Assembly: GCA_041493035.1 (NCBI GenBank)
Contig: JBGPYB010000147.1
Location: 1-11,627 of the forward strand
Length of the DNA stretch: 11,627 bases
Direction: 5' to 3'
Source: JBGPYB01 sp041493035
Lineage (GTDB): Bacteria > Acidobacteriota > Vicinamibacteria > Fen-336
Part shown: positions 6,466 to 11,627 of the stretch, one piece after another
Position numbering within the stretch: the first letter of the stretch is position 1
Layout of the letters: each line of letters begins with the position of its first letter
Program-made: the position numbers and the translations under genes
Notes under the pieces: generated by a model
Seen by the model: only the letters and a program-made list of their open reading frames with translations
The model's database searches: none
What the model was told of the DNA's origin: nothing

Positions 6466-6974
6466 AGCGGCGCCTCGAGGCGCGCGGCACTTTCGGCAGG
6501 CTGGTAGACGCAGAGGGGATCCTCGGCGAAGGCGTCGCCCGTGGCGGCGAAGGCGCGCGAGCGGGAGCCGCCGCAGACCGCCCGCAGGTCGCATCGGCCG
6601 CAGCGCCCCCGGAGAGCATCGGGATCACGGAGCTGGCGGAAGACCTCGTCGTCGCGATACGTCGCGACGAGATGGCCCTCGCGCGCATCGCCTCGCGCCA
6701 TGGGGAGGAAGCCGCTCGGATAGATGTTGCCGATGTGGTCGACGAACACGAAGCCGTTGCCGTCGTTCACCGCCCGTGGCGCACGGAGGAAACCCTCCTC
6801 TGTGGTCAGCTCGCGGGGGTCGCGCCGTGCGATCGCGTCGGCACGGCAGTGAACGCAGGCGAGGGCGCAGGCGCGCGTGACCTCCCAGATCACCAGAAAC
6901 GGAGCGCGACCATAGTCCACGGGCACGGCCCATCGTCCATCGAGCCCTCTGGCGGGGCGTATGACAGCCGTCAT
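6462..6974 (-). CDS. Radical SAM/SPASM protein (TIGR04053/NirJ-like) with a large in-frame internal deletion
   Basis: 170 aa. The N-terminus (DYGRAPFLVIWEVTRAC) with CALACVHC (C36, C40, C43: CX3CX2C) is a normal radical SAM start, and RRDPRELTTEEGF follows as in full-length relatives. The next residues, RAPRAVNDGNGFVFVDHIG (about 64-82) and YPSGFLPMARG, belong in relatives to the region just before the C-terminal auxiliary cluster, here C125, C128, C134 and C155. The middle of the barrel is gone: from memory relatives are about 380 residues, so roughly 200 or more are missing, with the frame preserved at residues 61-65. SAM-binding strands lie in the lost part, so catalysis is unlikely. A short inverted repeat GGAGG-AAAC-CCTCC (6785-6798) sits at the junction. 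The ATG at 6974 follows the YwiC-like stop by 13 bp and has no clear ribosome-binding site; GTG at 6926 is an alternative. Family recognition is firm, cause of deletion unknown. Confidence 0.82.
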   Translation of the reverse strand: MTAVIRPARGLDGRWAVPVDYGRAPFLVIWEVTRACALACVHCRADAIARRDPRELTTEEGFLRAPRAVNDGNGFVFVDHIGNIYPSGFLPMARGDAREGHLVATYRDDEVFRQLRDPDALRGRCGRCDLRAVCGGSRSRAFAATGDAFAEDPLCVYQPAESAARLEAPL

Positions 6975-6975
6975 G
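6960..6975. promoter_or_regulatory. Second ATGAC-N4-GTCAT inverted repeat, at the start codon of the deleted radical SAM gene
   Basis: The bases TATGACAGCCGTCATG share the ATGAC-N4-GTCAT arms of the perfect palindrome at 4984-5001, but the inner four bases differ and the outermost pair does not match. The right arm overlaps the start codon (6972-6974). No promoter-like -10 is seen at class II spacing, so if it is a site it would act differently, for example as a block. It may be chance created by the codons for MTAVI. Confidence 0.28.
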
Positions 6976-6987
6976 AGCGCGCCGCCA

Positions 6988-7836
6988 TCAGAAGCCGAGC
7001 CTGTATCCGACGGCGACGATCAAGACGAAGGAGAAGCCGTAGAGCAACTCGTGGATCCCGACCACTTGAGGACGGACCTGCCGGTGGAAGCGGGACAGGC
7101 CGTAAGCGGCACGTGCCAGAAGAAGGGCGAACGCCGGAACGACCAGCCATGGTGTGTAGCCCGCGCCGGCCACGGCCATCCCCATGAGCAACGCTCCAGC
7201 GTGTGAGGCCACGGGCACGGCGCGGTCAGGGGCCAGGCCCCGGTCGCAGCGTAGCCGAGCGCGCACGTAGAGGATGGCACCCACGGCCTTGGCGGCGAGG
7301 ACCGCCCACGCCGCGAGGGACGGCCCGAACGCCCGGCCCCCGGCCCGCATCTCTGCCGCGACCACGGAGCCGAGGGCGACACTCCCCAGCAGCTCCGGGA
7401 GAAGCTGACGCCCCTGGAGACGAGCACCGTAGGCCAGTTGGGCCAGCGCGAGAGGGGCAGCTGCGGCCAACGGGAGCCACCAACCTTGTTGGCCGCTCCT
7501 GGCCATGGCGACGCCGACCGCTGCCGCCGATCCGTACAAGATGACGAAACTCAATGCGACGGCCGTGCGGGTACGGGCCGAGCGCCGGCGCCAGTCTGCG
7601 AGGGCGAGCTTCAGGGGATGGTGGGCGAGGAAGGCCCCGAGAGACGCCAGACCGACGCCCAACCCGGCCCAGGACGGAGCGACGAGCAGGCCCAGGAGCA
7701 GCGGCTCTCCGAGCATCCCCCACCCGCCGTGCTCGACGGGAAGCGCCACGGATCTGAGGTTGATCCCGCTCGCAGCGGAGCGCGCGCTCACTCTCTCCTC
7801 GGCATGCCGGTGAGCTGGACGTGTCATCTCAGACAT
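6988..7836 (-). CDS. YwiC-like integral membrane protein
   Basis: 282 aa from the ATG at 7836. After a 30-residue hydrophilic start comes the family's signature ALPVEHGGWGMLGEPLLLGL (31-50), then about eight or nine hydrophobic segments, with AHHPLKLALADWRRR and the closing VGIHELLYGFSFVLIVAVGY. The function of YwiC-like proteins is not known. In Bacillus subtilis ywiC lies near narK, fnr and arfM, which with the nos genes here suggests a role in anaerobic nitrogen-oxide respiration. The start overlaps the nosY stop by 8 nt and has AAGGA three bases upstream. An ATG at 7827 (after the nosY stop) gives three fewer residues and looser spacing. An open frame extending upstream to 8016 runs over nosY and is rejected. 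The end is 13 bp before the next start, so it is likely in the nos operon. Confidence 0.87.
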   Translation of the reverse strand: MSEMTRPAHRHAEERVSARSAASGINLRSVALPVEHGGWGMLGEPLLLGLLVAPSWAGLGVGLASLGAFLAHHPLKLALADWRRRSARTRTAVALSFVILYGSAAAVGVAMARSGQQGWWLPLAAAAPLALAQLAYGARLQGRQLLPELLGSVALGSVVAAEMRAGGRAFGPSLAAWAVLAAKAVGAILYVRARLRCDRGLAPDRAVPVASHAGALLMGMAVAGAGYTPWLVVPAFALLLARAAYGLSRFHRQVRPQVVGIHELLYGFSFVLIVAVGYRLGF

Positions 7837-8659
7837 CGGTCCTTCGCAACCGCCTGATGGCCCCCAGGGTGGGACCAGCGATCCAGGCGAAGAGAGAGAG
7901 TCCCAGCAACATCGCCGCGCCCCACGGCCCCTTGGTGAAGCGGAGGAACGCGAGCGAGGCGGCTCCGAAGGCCGCGGCCCCCTCGATGCCGAGAAGCGCG
8001 GCGGTCCGCACGGCATCCACGGGGTCGACGAGCACGGCCACGATCAGCACGCGCGAGGCGGGCCCGGAGGGAAGGAGCGATGCCAGGCCCAGTGCAGCGA
8101 CGTCGAAGAGCACCACGGCCACGAACCAGACGACCAGGCCCAGGGCCAGGGCGCGTGTGCGCCGCCGGCCGATGGCGGTGGCGGCGAGCAAGGCGGCCAG
8201 GCTGAGGAAGATGGCAGTCAGCACCGCGGAGGCCGCACACAGGATCAGGAAGGCCGAGAGGCCCTCGTTCCCGGACTGGGAGAAGACCACGAAGCCCGCC
8301 GCGCCGAAGCCGAGAGCTTGCGCCGCGACGAGAGCCTCGAAAAGCCCCAGGAGCTTTCCCAGCAGGATCGCGTGCCGCGAGATGGGCTGTGAGAAGAGCA
8401 GCTCGGCGGCTCCGCGGTCCGGAGCCAGGGACAGGACCCCGATGAGGAGCGACGTGAGGGGCACGAGGAGCAGCACGAGCTGAACGAGAGACGCCGCCGT
8501 GCGGGCGAAGTCCTGGACGCCGTGTCCCCCGGAAAGCACGTAGCCGGACGACGCCACGGCCAGAGCGAGCCCCGCGAAGACGACGGCGAAGATCTGCGTC
8601 CAGCGCGACCTTACCGCGAGGATCCGTTCCTGCCGTGCGACGAGAAGCAGCGGGTTCAC
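7829..8659 (-). CDS. nosY: NosY-like ABC-2 type permease of the copper-centre assembly transporter
   Basis: 276 aa, normal for NosY. The protein is the membrane half of the NosDFY complex, which with periplasmic NosD and cytoplasmic ATPase NosF supports maturation of the copper centre of N2O reductase. It opens with NPLLLVARQERILAVRSRW, a cytoplasmic coupling-helix-like start seen in ABC-2 permeases. About six hydrophobic segments follow, with APDRGAAELLFSQPISRHAILLGKLLG between the second and third, matching the conserved region of NosY. The start is a GTG at 8659 forming a GTGA overlap with the nosL stop, preceded by GGGAG about eight bases upstream. The open frame extends far upstream to 9004 with no membrane-protein character, so the longer start is rejected. 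It follows nosL here, the reverse of the common F-Y-L order. Confidence 0.9.
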   Translation of the reverse strand: MNPLLLVARQERILAVRSRWTQIFAVVFAGLALAVASSGYVLSGGHGVQDFARTAASLVQLVLLLVPLTSLLIGVLSLAPDRGAAELLFSQPISRHAILLGKLLGLFEALVAAQALGFGAAGFVVFSQSGNEGLSAFLILCAASAVLTAIFLSLAALLAATAIGRRRTRALALGLVVWFVAVVLFDVAALGLASLLPSGPASRVLIVAVLVDPVDAVRTAALLGIEGAAAFGAASLAFLRFTKGPWGAAMLLGLSLFAWIAGPTLGAIRRLRRTDV

Positions 8660-9102
8660 CGACCGCTCCCTGGGGGACCGCCCGGACCAAAGACCTCGGC
8701 CAGCGTTCGTGGCGTCCCTCCTCTTGCGTCGGGGTCCGCGTCGCGGGACGAGGTGTCGGCGTGGGCCATGAGATGGGAGGCCATCGGCGTCGCGAGGGAC
8801 GCGACGTTCGTGTAGATCGCGGCTCCGGCGCGGACCCATGCCTTGGTCCGGTGGTCCGCCACGTACGCGACGGCGCCGGTTGGCAGCACTCTCGAGCCGC
8901 CGACGTAGTGTCCGAGGCAGCCGATATCGTCGAAGAACTTCGGCTCCTCCGACGGCGCGACGAGCTGGCCCGCGAAGCGCACCTCGGAGACAGCCATGCG
9001 GCACCAGGAACAGGCCTCGTTCTTGGTGTCCAGGGTAGCGGGCACCGGAGGGCCGGAGACGCAGGCCGCCAGAAGGGTCGTGAGGGCGAGGGCGCGCCTC
9101 AT
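8656..9102 (-). CDS. nosL: NosL-like copper-binding outer lipoprotein
   Basis: 148 aa. NosL is a lipoprotein copper(I) chaperone that delivers copper for N2O reductase. The N-terminus MRRALALTTLLAAC is a short lipoprotein signal with lipobox LAAC, so C14 would be acylated. The metal-binding region is CSWCRMAVSEVRFAG (C31, C34, M36), the equivalent of the CxxCxM pattern of NosL, followed by FFDDIGCLGHYV. The last 30 residues are polar and probably disordered. ATG at 9102 overlaps the nosF stop (ATGA) and has a G-rich ribosome-binding site; the stop overlaps the nosY start (GTGA). It is a little shorter than many NosL proteins. Assignment is firm from lipobox, cysteines and position. Confidence 0.9.
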   Translation of the reverse strand: MRRALALTTLLAACVSGPPVPATLDTKNEACSWCRMAVSEVRFAGQLVAPSEEPKFFDDIGCLGHYVGGSRVLPTGAVAYVADHRTKAWVRAGAAIYTNVASLATPMASHLMAHADTSSRDADPDARGGTPRTLAEVFGPGGPPGSGR

Positions 9103-10001
9103 GTCTGCGCCCCCGGATCCGCGACCAGCTCCTGGTAGAGCGCGTCCAAGCGTCCCTCCTCGGCCGTGAGGCCGCGGATCTCCGCCCCTGCGTTTCGCAC
9201 GACGTCGAGAACGGCGGGCCGGAGCGAGGCGCCGCCCGGCACGATCAGCTCGCCTGCGGCCCAGGTGGCCTGCGGAGCGATCGCCCGCACCTTCTCCAGG
9301 AGGGCGGGGCGTTTGTCGTCGAGGCGCAAGCGCATCACGCCGCGCTCGGCGAGCCTGTCCTGGAGCTGCCGGGCGGAGAGCGTGGCCACGAGGCGGCCCG
9401 CCACCAGGACCGCGAAACGATCGGCCAGCCGCTCCACGTCACCCAGATGGTGGGACGTGAAGAAGACGGTCTTGCCTTCGCTCCGCCGCCGGCCGACGAG
9501 CCCGTAGAAGGCGCAGAGGCCATCCGGATCGAGAGCCGCCGTCGGCTCGTCGAGGAGCAGGACCGGCGCGTCGGGGAGCATCGCCACCGCGAGGCCCAGA
9601 CGCTGCACCATACCGCCCGAGTACTGCCCCACGGCGCGGGCTCCCGATCCGTTCAATGCCGCGAACTTGAGGACGGCGTTCACGCGGGACGGCTCCACCC
9701 CGCGCAGGGACCGGTAGAACTCCAGCACCTCGCGTCCCGACAACGCCTCGGGAAAGGAGACGCGCTGTGGAAGAAACGAGAGGATTTCACGCGCCTGGGG
9801 TTCGGCGGCGCTGCGGCCGCTCAGCCGCACCTCGCCTGACGTGGGGGAGACGAGGCCGGCGACGGCCTTGAGCGACGTGGTCTTTCCGGAGCCATTGGGG
9901 CCGAGGAGCGCCACGACCTCGCCCGCGCCGATCTCGAGGTCGAGCGACTCGACAGCCGTGAGAGCGCCGTAGCGCTTCGAAAAGGCCTGGAAGGAGATCA
10001 C
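9099..10001 (-). CDS. nosF: NosF-like ABC transporter ATPase
   Basis: 300 aa, standard for NosF. The ATP-hydrolysing subunit powers NosDFY. All ABC motifs are intact: Walker A GPNGSGKTT (34-42), the Q-loop region FLPQRVSFPEAL, signature YSGGMVQRLGLA, Walker B VLLLDEPTAALDP and the H-loop in FFTSHHLGDVERL. A 75-residue C-terminal extension after the ATPase core ends in EGRLDALYQELV, as in other NosF proteins. The start is a GTG at 10001, read as ISFQAFSKRYGALTAVESL, and overlaps the nosD stop by GTGA, with GGGG about eight bases upstream. The frame is open much further upstream (to 10568) but the extra part is the shadow of nosD. The stop overlaps the nosL start. Confidence 0.93.
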   Translation of the reverse strand: MISFQAFSKRYGALTAVESLDLEIGAGEVVALLGPNGSGKTTSLKAVAGLVSPTSGEVRLSGRSAAEPQAREILSFLPQRVSFPEALSGREVLEFYRSLRGVEPSRVNAVLKFAALNGSGARAVGQYSGGMVQRLGLAVAMLPDAPVLLLDEPTAALDPDGLCAFYGLVGRRRSEGKTVFFTSHHLGDVERLADRFAVLVAGRLVATLSARQLQDRLAERGVMRLRLDDKRPALLEKVRAIAPQATWAAGELIVPGGASLRPAVLDVVRNAGAEIRGLTAEEGRLDALYQELVADPGAQT

Positions 10002-11353
10002 CGACGACCCCGCAACAGGACCGTCGTCCCCAAGGTGACCGCCCCGAAGGCCGCGGCGAGCCCGCCCTTGTTCGCTGACCGCCCCTGGACCTCGACAGAC
10101 GGGACCTGGGCGAGGGCCGGAGGGCGCACGAGGGGCGCCTTGTCCTCGACGGGAATGGCCTGGAGCACCGGGAACGTCTCCTCGGCGACCGCGAGCGCCG
10201 TGGCGCCCATCCCCTGTGACATGAGATCGGCGGCGGTGAGATTTCCGCGGAAGTGGTCGAAGACGCTCGTGAGGCGATAGGGTCGATCGCTCCGGCCGTC
10301 GCCATCGAGGTCGGGCTCGTGGTTTTCGGACCAGTAGTTGCCGTCGAAGAGGGTGTCGGTGCGGCGGCCCACGAGGGTGAGCGGCGTCAGGTTGCCGACG
10401 AAGGAGTTGCCCTCGAAGCGGTTCTGGCCCGAGGAATCGTAGAGCACGATGGCGGCATCCGAGAGCGCCACGACGTTGCGCCTGAAGACGTTCCGATAGG
10501 AGCCCTCGAGGAAGATCCCGCGGGCGTTGTCGGCGATCAGGTTGTCCTCCGCCACGACGTCGTCGCACGCCTTGAAGAGCAGGCCCACCGACGCGAATCC
10601 GCGGTTGTGGATGAAAAGGTTCCGCCGAAAGACGATGCGCTTCGAGTACATGAGGGCGGCCCCGGCGGCGCCGTTCTCGAAGAGGTTGTCCTCGAAGACG
10701 TTGTCGTCGGAAAACATGTAGTGGAGACCGTAGCGGAGGTCCCGCGCCACGTTGTTCCGGATCGTGCCGTGGGACGAGGACTGGATGTAGAAGCCGTCGC
10801 GCACGTCGACGATCTCGTTCCCCTCCAGGCGGAAGCCGTCGGTGTTCCAGGCGTGGATCCCCGAGCCCTTCTCGCCGGGGTCCTTTCCAGGGATCCCGCG
10901 CAAGCGGCAGCCAAGGACGACCGCCCCGCTCGCCTCGCGCAGGTAGATCCCGAAGATCGCGTTGGCGATTCGGCAGTTCCTGATGGTGGCGCCGGGTGCG
11001 GAGACATGGACCCCGGACGAATCGCGGCCGAGGTCGCCGCCTTCGCGGCCGTCGATGTCAAAGCCGTCGAGGGTCACGTTCGCCCCTCGGACACGAACGA
11101 CGCTCCCCTTGCCGGAGCCCACGAGGCGCGGACGGTCAGTTCCCAAGAGGGTGAGGGGTCGGTCCAGGAAGAGGTCCCCGCGGTACTCGCCGGACCCGAT
11201 TACGACGACGCTGCCGGAAGGGGCGGCGTCGACGCGGGCTTGGAGAGGAGAGGCGTCCGCCGCAATGGCCCTTCCCTCGAGCTGGCCCGGCGGCACGACG
11301 TGCTCGTCGGCGGCGGCAGCGGAGCAGAAGATCCAGAGAGCGACAGGGAGCAA
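9998..11353 (-). CDS. nosD: NosD periplasmic parallel beta-helix copper-centre assembly protein
   Basis: 451 aa. NosD is a secreted CASH-domain beta-helix protein that works with NosF and NosY in building the copper sites of NosZ. Sequence support: an N-terminal hydrophobic export signal (LPVALWIFCSAAAA, then DEHVV), a run of beta-helix repeats from about residue 60 to 340 (NVTLDGFDIDG, ATIRNCRIANAIFGIYLREA, GTIRNNVARDLRYGLHYMFS, NVFEDNLFENG, NVFRRNVVAL), and the NosD hallmark NYWSENHEPDLDGDGRSDRPYR. The C-terminus has a hydrophobic stretch (GGLAAAFGAVTLGTTVLL) followed by arginines, so it may be membrane-anchored. The start is a TTG at 11353: a TGA in the same frame lies at 11366-11368 and no ATG is available, while GAGGAGG sits seven bases upstream. 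The signal has no positive charge before its core, which is unusual. Follows the NosB-like stop by 12 bp. Confidence 0.93.
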   Translation of the reverse strand: MLPVALWIFCSAAAADEHVVPPGQLEGRAIAADASPLQARVDAAPSGSVVVIGSGEYRGDLFLDRPLTLLGTDRPRLVGSGKGSVVRVRGANVTLDGFDIDGREGGDLGRDSSGVHVSAPGATIRNCRIANAIFGIYLREASGAVVLGCRLRGIPGKDPGEKGSGIHAWNTDGFRLEGNEIVDVRDGFYIQSSSHGTIRNNVARDLRYGLHYMFSDDNVFEDNLFENGAAGAALMYSKRIVFRRNLFIHNRGFASVGLLFKACDDVVAEDNLIADNARGIFLEGSYRNVFRRNVVALSDAAIVLYDSSGQNRFEGNSFVGNLTPLTLVGRRTDTLFDGNYWSENHEPDLDGDGRSDRPYRLTSVFDHFRGNLTAADLMSQGMGATALAVAEETFPVLQAIPVEDKAPLVRPPALAQVPSVEVQGRSANKGGLAAAFGAVTLGTTVLLRGRR

Positions 11354-11360
11354 GGGCGGG

Positions 11361-11367
11361 CCTCCTC
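11361..11367 (-). promoter_or_regulatory. Ribosome-binding site fixing the TTG start of nosD
   Basis: On the minus strand the bases read GAGGAGG, seven bases before the TTG at 11353, and overlap the stop codon of the upstream gene. This is one of the best Shine-Dalgarno matches in the window. It decides the otherwise unusual TTG start and couples nosD to the preceding gene. Confidence 0.75.
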
Positions 11368-11627
11368 AGGCCGTCTGGGCGCGCGACGAGCGCCGCCACG
11401 CCAGGTACGCGGCCGCGAGCAGCACGACCGCAACGCCAGCGAGAGCGTAGGACCCGATCGCGGGGTAGGAGTACACCTCGAAGTTCGCCAGCTTCTTGTA
11501 TCCGAAGAGGGGTGGCGTGAACGGGTCGACCTTCACCGAGGCGGTGGGAGAGAGGTGATGGCCGTACCAGTACATCTTGTAGGCGAAGGACCAGAGCGAG
11601 AAGGCGCCGAAGTACAGATAGAGGACG
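11366..11627 (-). CDS. C-terminal part of a NosB-like membrane protein, cut by the window edge
   Basis: About 86 residues are visible; the frame runs off the right edge, so the ATG at 11575 is probably internal. Visible parts are an aromatic membrane segment (LYLYFGAFSLWSFAYKMYWY), a conserved-looking external stretch GHHLSPTASVKVDPFTPPLF then GYKKLANFEVYSYPAIGSY, a final hydrophobic helix (ALAGVAVVLLAAAYLAW) and a basic tail RRSSRAQTA. In clade II nos clusters such as Wolinella's, a polytopic protein called NosB lies between nosZ and nosD. This gene is in that position relative to nosD and looks like its end. Its function is unknown; the two adjacent histidines could bind metal or haem. Family call is moderate because most of the protein lies outside the window. 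Confidence 0.6.
   Translation of the reverse strand, partial: VLYLYFGAFSLWSFAYKMYWYGHHLSPTASVKVDPFTPPLFGYKKLANFEVYSYPAIGSYALAGVAVVLLAAAYLAWRRSSRAQTA

Noticed and set aside
6470..6483. Perfect 14-bp palindrome GCGCCTCGAGGCGC just upstream of the nitronate monooxygenase start
   Set aside because: It includes the GAGG ribosome-binding site and might form a small RNA hairpin, but it lies in coding sequence and such GC palindromes are expected by chance here.
5078..6688. 536-codon open frame on the minus strand
   Set aside because: Arg-rich shadow of the nitronate monooxygenase gene in another frame, without recognisable motifs.

Overview
The window is GC-rich DNA with G or C at most third codon positions. 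It carries the downstream part of a nitrous oxide reductase (nos) maturation cluster on the minus strand, followed by accessory genes and a Crp/Fnr-type regulator. Two unrelated genes converge on it from the plus strand. The mix (nosD, nosF, nosY and nosL, a NosB-like membrane protein, a YwiC-like protein, SAM enzymes) suits an uncultivated high-GC soil or sediment bacterium such as a Rokubacteria/Methylomirabilota-, Gemmatimonadota- or Myxococcota-like lineage. That placement is an inference and is weak. nosZ itself is not in the window and would be expected beyond the right edge.

Layout from right to left, in the direction of minus-strand transcription. The 3' end of a NosB-like membrane protein (11366-11627, cut by the edge) is followed by nosD (TTG start with a strong ribosome-binding site), nosF, nosL, nosY and a ywiC-like gene. 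The D/F, F/L and L/Y junctions are 4-nt ATGA or GTGA overlaps and Y/YwiC overlaps by 8 nt, so these genes look like one translationally coupled operon. Next come a radical SAM gene of the TIGR04053/NirJ-like type with a large in-frame internal deletion, and, overlapping it by 4 nt, a nitronate monooxygenase-like flavoprotein.

A 126-bp intergenic region (4915-5040) holds a perfect 18-bp palindrome with the TGA-N6-TCA geometry of Crp/Fnr sites. A -10-like hexamer sits where a class II activated promoter would have one. Downstream are an unusual radical SAM enzyme (CX11CX2C cluster motif), a polytopic NnrS/haem-copper-oxidase-I-like membrane protein split by two in-frame stop codons, and the Crp/Fnr regulator, which may act at that palindrome.

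On the plus strand at the left edge are a 5'-truncated ATP-grasp (PGM1-like) peptide ligase gene and, overlapping it by 4 nt, a membrane-anchored GGDEF diguanylate cyclase. They converge with the regulator gene across 25 bp. No tRNA, rRNA, CRISPR array or insertion sequence was seen.

How the genes may work together: NosD, NosF, NosY and NosL are the established set for building and supplying the copper centre of N2O reductase. The YwiC-like protein, the two radical SAM genes, the nitronate monooxygenase and the NnrS-like protein look like an accessory nitrogen-oxide module under an Fnr/Dnr-like regulator. Two of its genes appear damaged (or mis-assembled), so the module may be eroding in this genome.
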